The translations under genes and the position numbers were made by a program. The notes beneath the pieces were generated by a model that saw nothing but the letters and a program-made list of their open reading frames with translations, ran no database searches and was not told where the DNA came from. From assembly GCA_017934545.1 (NCBI GenBank), contig JAGBJI010000002.1:1-64000 (forward strand): a DNA stretch of 64,000 nucleotides. Direction: 5' to 3'. How positions within the stretch are numbered: the first letter of the stretch is position 1; each line of letters starts with the position of its first letter. Below are positions 26,790-35,335 of this stretch, in pieces. This DNA comes from Bacteroidales bacterium. Lineage in GTDB: Bacteria > Bacteroidota > Bacteroidia > Bacteroidales > P3.

Positions 26790-28469
26790 ATGATGGATAC
26801 AACGGTTAAGATGATAGAAGTTTTTTGTACCAATACACAATCCAAGTTTCTTGTGCCGTCAGGTACTATGCTCAAAGACGTCATAGCTTACGCAGGCATG
26901 GAAAACGCAGAAAAGATATTGGGTGCAACGGTCAACAATAAGGTTCAGCGGTTGGATTACCGTATATACACTCCGCGTACTGTCAATTTCCTTGACATAT
27001 TCAACGCCAACGGCAAGCGGATGTATGCTTTGAGTCTTATGTTTTTGTGTTACAAAGCGGTTAAAGACATTTATCCCGAGGCTGATTTGCACATAAAACA
27101 TTCCATGAACGACGGTTATTATACCGAGTTGATTAATTGCAACGACCAATTGACAGAAGCAACTGAAAAAATAAAGAAGCAGATGCAGCAGTTGGTTGAA
27201 AAAAATCTTCCTTTTGAGAGAAAAATAATTCCGAGCAATGAGGCTGCAGAGTTGTTTGACAAGGTAGGAATGAAAGAAAAAGCACAGTTGATACGCAGCA
27301 GCGGTTGGCTGTATACCAATGTAGATATATTGGACGGAACTGTCAATGCGTTTTTCTTCCATTTGGTTATGTCAACGGGATATTTGAAGATATTTGATTT
27401 GGTTCCGTATCAATCGGGTATGATGCTCTTTATGCCGGACAATGACAAAGATTATTCCGAGCCGGGAGTGATAACCAAGCAGGACAAACTGTTCGGAATA
27501 TTCAAAGAACATCAGAATTGGATAGAGATTTTGCAGGTTCCGTATGTTTCAAGGTTGAATTATGGCGTTAAAAACGGATATGTCAATCAGATAATTCAGG
27601 TTTCGGAAGCCTTGCATGAGAAAAAATATGCAGAGATTGCGGACAACATAATAAGAAAGAAAGACAATGTTAAGATAGTGTTCCTTGCCGGACCGTCGTC
27701 TTCGGGTAAGACTACATCGTGCAGGCGTTTGGCAACCCAACTTGCAGTGGGCGGAATACATCCTGTGCAGATAAGTATGGACGATTACTTCAACGACAGG
27801 GAACATACGCCAAAGGACGAAAACGGAGAATATGATTTTGAATGTTTGGAAGCCGTAGATTTGGAGTTTTTCTCGTATCAAATGCAACAATTGCTCAAAG
27901 GCGAAGAAGTGGAACTGCCGAAATTTGATTTTGTTAAAGGAGAAAAATCGCCGAGCGGCAACAAGATAAGGTTGAATGACAACTCCATTTTGATAGTTGA
28001 GGGTATTCACGCTTTGAATCCTAAACTTTCCGCCGATATTAAGCGGAAAAACAAATATTTTGTCTTCGTTTCGGCACTGACACAGGTGGCTTTGGACAGA
28101 TACAATCTGATTTCAACGTCGGACAACAGACTTATACGCCGTATAGTGCGTGACAATAATTACAGAGGTTCGTCGGCCGAAGACACATTGTTGCGTTGGG
28201 CAAGCGTAAGGTCGGGAGAAGAAAAGCATATTTTCCCTTACCAAGAAAATGCGGACAGTATATTCAATTCTTCGTTGTTGTACGAGATTGGTTTGTTGAA
28301 AACATATTGCGAACCGTTGTTGATGAAAGTACCTCAAAATTCGTTGGCATACGCCGATGCACAGCGTTTGTTACGTTTTTTGAACAATTTTGCGTCAATT
28401 TCCGCAGATTTTGTGCCTCCGACATCAATTATGAGGGAATTTTTGGGCGGAAGCAGCTTCGTATATTGA
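26790..28469 (+). CDS. Uridine kinase-like protein with N-terminal TGS/synthetase-like region
   Basis: 559 residues, about twice the length of a plain uridine kinase. Residues 1-70 resemble a TGS-type ubiquitin fold (KFLVPSGTMLKDVIAYAG), residues 70-280 a threonyl-tRNA synthetase-like accessory region with HSMNDGYYTEL, and residues 290-490 a phosphoribulokinase/uridine-kinase domain with P-loop FLAGPSSSGKTTSCRRL, SMDDYF and ILIVEGIHALNP. This fused form is common in Bacteroidales and clostridia and is usually annotated as a nucleoside kinase. The true substrate is not certain. Confidence 0.88.
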   Translation: MMDTTVKMIEVFCTNTQSKFLVPSGTMLKDVIAYAGMENAEKILGATVNNKVQRLDYRIYTPRTVNFLDIFNANGKRMYALSLMFLCYKAVKDIYPEADLHIKHSMNDGYYTELINCNDQLTEATEKIKKQMQQLVEKNLPFERKIIPSNEAAELFDKVGMKEKAQLIRSSGWLYTNVDILDGTVNAFFFHLVMSTGYLKIFDLVPYQSGMMLFMPDNDKDYSEPGVITKQDKLFGIFKEHQNWIEILQVPYVSRLNYGVKNGYVNQIIQVSEALHEKKYAEIADNIIRKKDNVKIVFLAGPSSSGKTTSCRRLATQLAVGGIHPVQISMDDYFNDREHTPKDENGEYDFECLEAVDLEFFSYQMQQLLKGEEVELPKFDFVKGEKSPSGNKIRLNDNSILIVEGIHALNPKLSADIKRKNKYFVFVSALTQVALDRYNLISTSDNRLIRRIVRDNNYRGSSAEDTLLRWASVRSGEEKHIFPYQENADSIFNSSLLYEIGLLKTYCEPLLMKVPQNSLAYADAQRLLRFLNNFASISADFVPPTSIMREFLGGSSFVY

Positions 28470-28627
28470 TATGCAAAGGACAATAAAACAAAATGTATTG
28501 CGTTAATAAATAAAGAGTTCGGAGCAGAAAGCGAAAAAAAACGTTATTTTTCATTGTCCATTGAAAAAAAAACTGTAATTTAGCAGTCTGAAATATAGAG
28601 TATAAACCAATAAAAATATAAACGGAT

Positions 28628-29320
28628 ATGAGAGCAAAGAAAACGGAAAAAGCAGACCTTGAAAACAAGAAAGGTTTGTTCTTGGAGTTGGGGCTTATAG
28701 TAGCATTGGCTATTGTTATTTACGCTTTTGAGTTCAAAACATACGACAAACAGGAGGAAACGGTGGTGATGACGGAAGCCGTTTCGCAGGTTGAAGAAAT
28801 GGTTATCCAAACTCAGCAGGACGAACCTGAACCTCCGAAACAGGAAATAGAGTTGTCGGTTACGGAGTTTAAGATTGTGGACGACGACGTTGAACTTACA
28901 AATGAGTTGGATATAGAAGCATTGACGGCAGAAGGTAACGGAGAAATAAACATTCCTGCACCAGAAATTGCAAAAGTTGAAGACGTGGAAGACGAAGCTG
29001 AAAAAGTGATTTTCACGGTTGTTGAACAACAGGCTTCATTCCCCGGAGGAACGGCTGAATTGACCAAATATTTGGCACAGAACATAAAATATCCTCAACA
29101 AGCAAGGGAAACGGGAACGTCAGGTAAGGTTTATTTGACTTTCGTTGTAGAAAAAGACGGTTCAATTACGGATATAAAAATATTGCGTGACATAGGAGCA
29201 GGTTGCGGTGAAGAAGCAATCCGCGTAGTTAAGGCTATGCCGAAGTGGACTCCTGCAAAACAAAGAGGAAAAGCAGTCCGTCAGCAATTCAATCTGCCTG
29301 TTACGTTTACTTTGAGATAG
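28628..29320 (+). CDS. TonB family energy transducer
   Basis: 230 residues. A single N-terminal membrane anchor (LFLELGLIVALAIVIYAFEF), a Pro/Glu-rich periplasmic spacer (QQDEPEPPKQEIE), then a C-terminal TonB domain: FPGGTAELTKYLAQNIKYPQ, GKVYLTFVVEKDGSI and PVTFTL. It passes proton-motive energy from ExbB/ExbD to outer-membrane transporters. No exbB/exbD lie beside it. A weak box (TAATTTAG at 28576) precedes it and a clear terminator follows, so it is likely monocistronic. Confidence 0.92.
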   Translation: MRAKKTEKADLENKKGLFLELGLIVALAIVIYAFEFKTYDKQEETVVMTEAVSQVEEMVIQTQQDEPEPPKQEIELSVTEFKIVDDDVELTNELDIEALTAEGNGEINIPAPEIAKVEDVEDEAEKVIFTVVEQQASFPGGTAELTKYLAQNIKYPQQARETGTSGKVYLTFVVEKDGSITDIKILRDIGAGCGEEAIRVVKAMPKWTPAKQRGKAVRQQFNLPVTFTLR

Positions 29321-29354
29321 AAAGAATAAATTTGATTAATGTATTTTGATTTTA

Positions 29355-29391
29355 AGCGGACTTTTGACTTTTTCAAAGTCCGCTCTTTTTT
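29355..29391 (+). terminator. Terminator after the TonB gene
   Basis: Ten-bp perfect stem (29355-29364 and 29375-29384) followed by a T-run. Confidence 0.75.
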
Positions 29392-29413
29392 ATATAAAAG
29401 GAGAAAACAATAA

Positions 29414-31324
29414 GTGATAACTATAAACAATCTGTCTATAGCCTTCAACGGCGAGAAGTTGTTTGACAACGTAAGTTTCACCATCGGTGATAAGGACAGA
29501 ATAGGATTGGTGGGTAAGAACGGAGCGGGTAAATCTACGTTGTTGAAAATACTTTGCAACCGTCAGCAGCAAGATTCGGGTACGGTGATTATGAGCAAAT
29601 TGCAAACCGTAGGTTATTTGCCGCAGGAGATGGTGCCGTCTTCGTCGGTTACGGTGTTGGAAGAAGCGAAGAAAGCGTTTGATGAAATCAGGCAATTGCA
29701 ACTTCAGGCCGAAGACATCAATAAGCAATTACTTGAAATAAGCGATTATCAGAGCAAGGCGTACGAAAACCTGTTGTTGATGCAGGATGAGATAAATCAA
29801 AGGTTGAACCTTGCAGATTTAAACAACGCCGGACCGCAGGCAGAAAAAGTTTTGTTAGGATTAGGATTTAAACACGGAGATTTCAACCGTAAGATGACCG
29901 AATTTTCTTCGGGTTGGCAGATGAGGGTTGAGCTTGCCAAGATATTGTTGCGTAAACCTAATCTCATATTATTAGATGAGCCGACCAATCATTTGGATAT
30001 TGAATCCATTACATGGTTGGAAAGTTTTCTTCAACAGTATTACGGTGCCGTTGTCTTGGTATCGCACGACCGTTGTTTCTTGGATAATATAACCAAACGT
30101 ACCGTTGAAATCACTGCGGGCAGGATATACGATTACAAAACCAATTATTCCGACTATTGTGTATTGCATGAACAGCGTATTCAGTCGCAACAATCGCAGA
30201 TGGTGAACCAACAACGGCAGATAGCGGAGGTTGAGAAATTTATAGAGCGGTTCCGTTACAAAGCAACGAAGGCCAAGCAGGTTCAAAGCAAGATAAAGAT
30301 GTTGGATAAGATGGAAAGGATTACGGTGGACGAAACCGACACGTCGTCCGTTCACTTTCTGTTTCCGAAGGCTCCGCATTGCGGTAAGGTGGTTGTGGAT
30401 ATAAAAAATCTGAACAAATCATACGGCGATAAGAAAGTGCTGGAGAATATTAACTTTATCCTGCAACGCGGCGGCAAAGCAGCATTTATAGGCCGCAACG
30501 GCGAGGGTAAATCTACGCTTTCCAAGATTATTGTCGGCGAAATCAAAGACTATACCGGTGTATGCAACATAGGTTATGACGTAAAGATAGGTTATTTCGC
30601 CCAAAATCAAGCTGCACTTTTGGACGGTGAGAAGACGGTGTTTGAAACTATTGATGATATTGCCACAGGTGACAGCCGTATGAAGATAAGAAGTATTTTG
30701 GGCAGTTTCCTTTTTGACAACGAAGCAATAGAAAAGAAAGTTAAAGTTCTGTCAGGCGGAGAAAAGACACGGTTGGCATTGGCTAAACTATTGTTAAGTC
30801 AGTTTAACCTTTTGGTATTGGACGAACCGACCAACCATTTGGATTTGGTCAGCAAGGACATATTGAAAAATGCACTTATAAAGTACGACGGTGCGTTTAT
30901 AATAGTATCGCACGACAGAGATTTCCTTGAAGGATTGACCGACACTTTGTATGAATTCAAAGACCGTTCGGTTAAAGAATACCACGATGATATATATTCG
31001 TTTTTGGAGAAGAAGAAATTGCAGAGTTTGGACGAGTTAAACCTTAAACAATCGGCGGAAAAGAAAGAAGAAAAGACATTATCGCAAAGTAAATTGGATT
31101 TCATTGCTAACAAAGAAAAGGAAAAAGAGTTGCGAAAGAAACGCAACAGACTGTCTGCAATAGAAAAAGAAATAGAACTTACGGAAACAGAAATAAAACG
31201 TATGGAGTCGTTGTTGGATACACAACAGACTGCACAGTTTTTTACGGATTACCAAAAGCAAAAGGAACTGTTGGAAGATTTGATGCAACAGTGGGAAGAT
31301 ATCTCGCAGCAGTTGGAAAACTGA
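29414..31324 (+). CDS. ABC-F family ATPase (Uup/EttA-like)
   Basis: 636 residues with a GTG start. Two ATPase domains in one chain and no membrane segments: Walker A GKNGAGKST and GRNGEGKST, signatures FSSGWQMRVELAK and LSGGEKTRLALAK, Walker B LILLDEPTNHLD and LLVLDEPTNHLD. The charged linker between them and the C-terminal coiled coil (about residues 560-636) are typical of translation-associated ABC-F proteins. Housekeeping ribosome-rescue role is more likely than drug resistance. Confidence 0.93.
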   Translation: MITINNLSIAFNGEKLFDNVSFTIGDKDRIGLVGKNGAGKSTLLKILCNRQQQDSGTVIMSKLQTVGYLPQEMVPSSSVTVLEEAKKAFDEIRQLQLQAEDINKQLLEISDYQSKAYENLLLMQDEINQRLNLADLNNAGPQAEKVLLGLGFKHGDFNRKMTEFSSGWQMRVELAKILLRKPNLILLDEPTNHLDIESITWLESFLQQYYGAVVLVSHDRCFLDNITKRTVEITAGRIYDYKTNYSDYCVLHEQRIQSQQSQMVNQQRQIAEVEKFIERFRYKATKAKQVQSKIKMLDKMERITVDETDTSSVHFLFPKAPHCGKVVVDIKNLNKSYGDKKVLENINFILQRGGKAAFIGRNGEGKSTLSKIIVGEIKDYTGVCNIGYDVKIGYFAQNQAALLDGEKTVFETIDDIATGDSRMKIRSILGSFLFDNEAIEKKVKVLSGGEKTRLALAKLLLSQFNLLVLDEPTNHLDLVSKDILKNALIKYDGAFIIVSHDRDFLEGLTDTLYEFKDRSVKEYHDDIYSFLEKKKLQSLDELNLKQSAEKKEEKTLSQSKLDFIANKEKEKELRKKRNRLSAIEKEIELTETEIKRMESLLDTQQTAQFFTDYQKQKELLEDLMQQWEDISQQLEN

Positions 31325-31351
31325 TTCAATTTTGTTGTTAGTTAAATAAAA

Positions 31352-31381
31352 AAAAAGGTTACCGTTAACGGTAACCTTTTT
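31352..31381. terminator. Bidirectional terminator hairpin
   Basis: A perfect 30-bp palindrome centred on GTTAAC with A5/T5 ends, between the converging ABC-F and OmpA-like genes. Confidence 0.85.
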
Positions 31382-31403
31382 CGTTTTGTTATTTTAACTG
31401 TTG

Positions 31404-32618
31404 TTATTTAATGATAGCAACACGGTTCAAATAATCTTTGTCAAATGGTTGAACTGAACATCCTTTGTAGTCAACTTTGATTTGGCTCTTGTCAACACCT
31501 GCATTCAACAATGCGTTGTAAACAGCCTCAGCTCTTTGTTGAGAAAGTTCCATGTTACGGTTCTCACTTCCTGTGCTTGCATCAGCATAACCTGTGATAG
31601 TGTAAGATTTCTTTGAAGCTTTGATAACATCTGCCATGTATTTGATGTTGATTTCGTTCTTGTCAGATATTTCTGAACTTCCAAGAGGGAAGAATATGCT
31701 CAAAGTTACATCATCGTTAACAGAAACAACAGGGCTTGTTTTTGCTGCATTTCTCAATGCTTCCTGAAGTTCGCGTTCTTTGTCGTTAAGTTGTTTTTTG
31801 TATCTTTCGATTTGTTTTTGGTATTCAGAATTTTGGTCTTGTGCTGCCTGAAGGTCTCTTTCCAAAGCAGAAATTCTGTTGTCATACAAAGATTTGTCTA
31901 TCGGTGTATAAGTGTTGAAGTTTCTTACTTTAGAGAATTTCCATGTAAATCCTGCAGTAGCAGACAATAGGTTACCGTTTGCAAATTTACCGTTTTGGAT
32001 TTGGTTGTCAAAGCTTGGTCTTGAGATTTGGTCTCTCAATTCAACATTGAATGTCCAAGCATCGCAAAGGCGGAATCTTGCAATCAAGCCAACAGGGCAA
32101 ACGATTTCTTTTTCCCAAGTGCCTTCGTTTTCAACTTCGTTCAATTCTTTTTGTTTGCTTTGTGCATAACCAACACCTGCAAATCCTATCAAATTGAAGA
32201 ATCTGTCAGCTTTGTAACGGCAAATCCAGTTTGTGAAATTTACCATTCCGTCTAGATGGATACCCCAATAGTTAACTTTGTGGTTGTTATCCTTGTTGTC
32301 AACATCGTAACCGTATACATAATTTCCGTAGTATCCGCCCAATCTTGCTCCAAGTATAGGAGTTATCCATTTACCCAAAGCCAAGTCGATTGTAGGGAAA
32401 GTGAAGTTTTGGAACTTCTCATCAGGATAATTTGCATCGCTTTCGAACGGAGTTACATAATAACCTCCGATACCTGCTCCAACTGATAATTCCCAGTTGT
32501 CAACGAAACGGTTAGTTTCGAAGTTTCTCCATCTTTGTTTGCTGCCCTTTTCCACTTCTTGAGCGAACATTGTGCCGGCTACCAACATAAGGGCTAGCGT
32601 CATAACTAATTTTTTCAT
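31404..32618 (-). CDS. OmpA family outer-membrane protein
   Basis: 404 residues, with signal peptide (MKKLVMTLALMLVAGTMFAQ). Residues 40-225 form a beta-barrel-like region with alternating aromatics, then a coiled coil (LERDLQAAQDQNSEYQKQIE), and a C-terminal OmpA peptidoglycan-binding domain: FFPLGSSEISDKNEINIKYM, ITGYADASTGSENRNMELSQ, RAEAVYNALL. The domain ends RVAIIK. It anchors the outer membrane to the wall. A good promoter and terminator bracket it; expected to be highly expressed. Confidence 0.92.
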   Translation of the reverse strand: MKKLVMTLALMLVAGTMFAQEVEKGSKQRWRNFETNRFVDNWELSVGAGIGGYYVTPFESDANYPDEKFQNFTFPTIDLALGKWITPILGARLGGYYGNYVYGYDVDNKDNNHKVNYWGIHLDGMVNFTNWICRYKADRFFNLIGFAGVGYAQSKQKELNEVENEGTWEKEIVCPVGLIARFRLCDAWTFNVELRDQISRPSFDNQIQNGKFANGNLLSATAGFTWKFSKVRNFNTYTPIDKSLYDNRISALERDLQAAQDQNSEYQKQIERYKKQLNDKERELQEALRNAAKTSPVVSVNDDVTLSIFFPLGSSEISDKNEINIKYMADVIKASKKSYTITGYADASTGSENRNMELSQQRAEAVYNALLNAGVDKSQIKVDYKGCSVQPFDKDYLNRVAIIK

Positions 32619-32682
32619 ACTTTTTTTTAATTTTAAATTATTAATAATTTGTAATTACTTTTATTTTCTACAAATTTGAGTG

Positions 32683-32690
32683 CAAAATTA
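32683..32690 (-). promoter_or_regulatory. -7 promoter box for the OmpA-like gene
   Basis: TAATTTTG on the - strand, 65 nt before the ATG. Confidence 0.7.
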
Positions 32691-32931
32691 CAAAAAAAAA
32701 TAATACTACCAAGCAAAAATCATAAAAAAGTGCTTTTCGGTATAAGTATATTTTGCTTTGAGCCATTTCTGCACCCGCACTGATGAATATTACGCAAATA
32801 AAACAAAAAGGTTGCATTTCGCCTTGAAATAACGTAAACAAGAGGCAAAAAAGAAGTAAAATGAAGTAAAAAAGACATAATATGAAATGAAAAATGCCTT
32901 TTTATGCATTGTTTTTGCCCTACCGCATTTT

Positions 32932-33020
32932 GTTTTTGCCTTTTCTGAAAGTAATTTCAAAAAAAATAGGTTTTTTCGGTCAAAAAAATAGGTTTTTTGC
33001 ATTAAAAAATCAGATTTTTT
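32932..33020. repeat. Family A phased A/T-tract repeat, copy 4
   Basis: Head 32932-32950 (GTTTTTGCC, then TTCTGAAAG). A-tracts end at 32966, 32988 and 33009 (22 and 21 bp apart), each followed by a short GC-containing stretch and T6. Lies in the divergent gap between the OmpA-like and deiminase genes, which otherwise holds only the promoter at 32683. Confidence 0.65.
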
Positions 33021-33148
33021 CGGGATTAAAGCGGCAAGGGGCGGAAAAATTATGCGTTGGGGCGTCAATTTTATGAAAAAAGGCAAAATAAAAACGGAAA
33101 AACACCGTTATTATGTCAAATTAATTATTAATTAATAATGTATATAAA

Positions 33149-35266
33149 ATGAACAAATCAATGAAAAAAGCTTTAATAGCTTTAACTTGTCTGCTTGTAA
33201 GCGGCACTACGCTTACGGCACAGCAAGCACAAACTGACGCCAAACAAAGGCGGGCTCAACTGTTGGAACAAGTCAACAATATGAGCGAACAACAGATAAG
33301 CGATTATATCAGCAAGCATTATATGAGAGTGCCTGCACAAAAGGACAAATCGCGTTTTGAAACCAAAGCCTTGCCGCAGGCCAAAGCAACGGGAGTTAAA
33401 TCGTTGGGCGTACCCGAAGACGCAATCTTCCCTATTGAGAGCGACGAAGTACAGGCTATACTTATGACATGGCCTTACTATGCAGTGACTGAATCGGGTC
33501 AACAGGCAGAAATGTATTTTGAGGGTTTGGGTACTACGGAGTATTATCCGAGCAAGTTGGAAGCCGTTACAAGCGTTCCTTTAGTACAACAGGGCAATTC
33601 ACAGGTAGAATTGTTCGCCAATTTGGCTGACGGTATTCAAAAGCATGCACAGGTTTGGATGGTTCTGCACCACGAAGACGACACTGCAACGATAAAAGAG
33701 TACATGGAAAAAAGAGGCACGCCGTTGACAAACTGCCGTTTCTTCATTTATCCTACCAATGCGTTTTGGTTCAGGGATTTCGGACCTATGGCGTTTTATT
33801 ACGGTGATGACGACCAAATAGGTTTCGTTGACTTGGAATATTACGGCGGAAGACCGTTGGACGATGAAGTGCCTATCAAAATAGCAAAAGAAATGGGTTA
33901 TCCCGTATACACCACGGGCATAGAGTACGAAGGCGGAAACATATTGATGGACGGTTTGGGACAATTGTTCACTTCGTCGGCAGTATACGGCAACAACCAA
34001 GATTCATACGGCCAGATGTATTTGAACGCAGACTCAACGGTGGGTTATTATACCAAAAAACCTTTGACCGAACAGCAGGTTAAAGATTCTTTGACCGATA
34101 TGTTTAACCTTACTGACATAACCGTTATGCCTAAATTCCAATACGACGGCGGTACGGGACACATAGACCTTTACGCAGACATGTGGGAAGAAACGGGATT
34201 CGTAGTTTCGCAGTTCCCTGAAGATTTGGCGTCATGGACGGACGCAAAAACGGCTGTAAAGAATATTGAAACAATGAAAGGCAAAGAAGATTATTTCGGA
34301 GAAAACTTTGCAACCGTAAGCATACCTTTCCCAAGAATGAACAACGGTAAGTGGTATGCAAGCCAGAGTTCATACAACCAAAATTATACGCGTTCGTATT
34401 CAAACCATACATTCGTAAACGACGCCATTGTTCAGCCTGTTTTCTATGACACAACCAAAAGCGGTTCGCAAAAAGGTGACGTTGAAAGCAACAGACAGGC
34501 ATTGAACGTTATGAAATTGGCATATCCGGGCTATCATTTTGAAGAAATAGACGTAAGAAGTTTTGACGGATACGGCGGAGCAATACATTGCATAACCAAA
34601 CAAATACCTGCAGAAAACCCTGTACGTATTTACCATCAGCCTGTACGTTGGTTCAACACCGCGGACAACGGAACGGTATACAATGTAGCGGTATTGTCAC
34701 AAAACAAGAGCGGAATAGAATCGGTTAAAATCAAATACAGAAACACCGACATCAATTGGTTTGAAACGTTGGAACTTACTCCGCAGGGCGACAATTTGTT
34801 TACAGGCAAAATAGAACTGAAATCAGACAAAGAAAGAGATACTTTGTTCTATTATATTGAATCTACGTCCAAAAACGGTAAGACTATAACCAAGCCGATG
34901 ACTGCAAAACGCGGCGGATATTACATCATGCCTTACGGAACGGAAGTTACGGGTTACAACAACAGCTTTGCATACGATTCGGTGGGCGAAGTGTCAATAA
35001 GAACCGTTACTTCACAGGAGATGGAAAACATTTCGGAGATATATCCTAACCCTGCAAAAGAACAGGTCAGCGTAACGCTTAACAACAACCAACCTTTGTA
35101 CTACCGTATCGTCAACTTGAAAGGACAGGTAATGCAAACAGGTAAGATAAACGCTTCTAACGGTGCGGTTAACATGGATGTTTCTTCGTTGAAATCAGGA
35201 AACTATTGGGTGGTATTCACCGACGGCAATTTCTCTGCGACAAGAAAACTTGTTGTAACGAAATAA
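33149..35266 (+). CDS. Secreted peptidylarginine/agmatine deiminase with T9SS tail
   Basis: 705 residues: signal peptide, a propeptide-like charged stretch, a PAD_porph-type catalytic domain (about residues 80-490), an Ig-like domain (490-610) and a T9SS sorting domain with ISEIYPNPAKEQVSV. Catalytic features of the guanidino-modifying fold are intact: FRDFGP near residue 208, GTGHIDLYADM near 335 and the nucleophile in GGAIHCIT near 480. The order of domains is that of the Porphyromonas gingivalis enzyme PPAD, which citrullinates C-terminal arginines. Cytoplasmic agmatine deiminases lack the signal and tail, so an exported peptide-arginine activity is favoured but not proven. Confidence 0.85.
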   Translation: MNKSMKKALIALTCLLVSGTTLTAQQAQTDAKQRRAQLLEQVNNMSEQQISDYISKHYMRVPAQKDKSRFETKALPQAKATGVKSLGVPEDAIFPIESDEVQAILMTWPYYAVTESGQQAEMYFEGLGTTEYYPSKLEAVTSVPLVQQGNSQVELFANLADGIQKHAQVWMVLHHEDDTATIKEYMEKRGTPLTNCRFFIYPTNAFWFRDFGPMAFYYGDDDQIGFVDLEYYGGRPLDDEVPIKIAKEMGYPVYTTGIEYEGGNILMDGLGQLFTSSAVYGNNQDSYGQMYLNADSTVGYYTKKPLTEQQVKDSLTDMFNLTDITVMPKFQYDGGTGHIDLYADMWEETGFVVSQFPEDLASWTDAKTAVKNIETMKGKEDYFGENFATVSIPFPRMNNGKWYASQSSYNQNYTRSYSNHTFVNDAIVQPVFYDTTKSGSQKGDVESNRQALNVMKLAYPGYHFEEIDVRSFDGYGGAIHCITKQIPAENPVRIYHQPVRWFNTADNGTVYNVAVLSQNKSGIESVKIKYRNTDINWFETLELTPQGDNLFTGKIELKSDKERDTLFYYIESTSKNGKTITKPMTAKRGGYYIMPYGTEVTGYNNSFAYDSVGEVSIRTVTSQEMENISEIYPNPAKEQVSVTLNNNQPLYYRIVNLKGQVMQTGKINASNGAVNMDVSSLKSGNYWVVFTDGNFSATRKLVVTK

Positions 35267-35286
35267 TAACCGTAAAATAATGTTTT

Positions 35287-35321
35287 TTCAAGGCGGGCAA
35301 ACATTGTTTGCCCGCCTTGAA
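35287..35321. terminator. Terminator hairpin between converging genes
   Basis: A perfect 16-bp stem (35287-35302 and 35306-35321, CGGGC core), loop of three bases, between the deiminase and GH3 genes. Confidence 0.75.
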
Positions 35322-35335
35322 TTGTTATATGCCGG

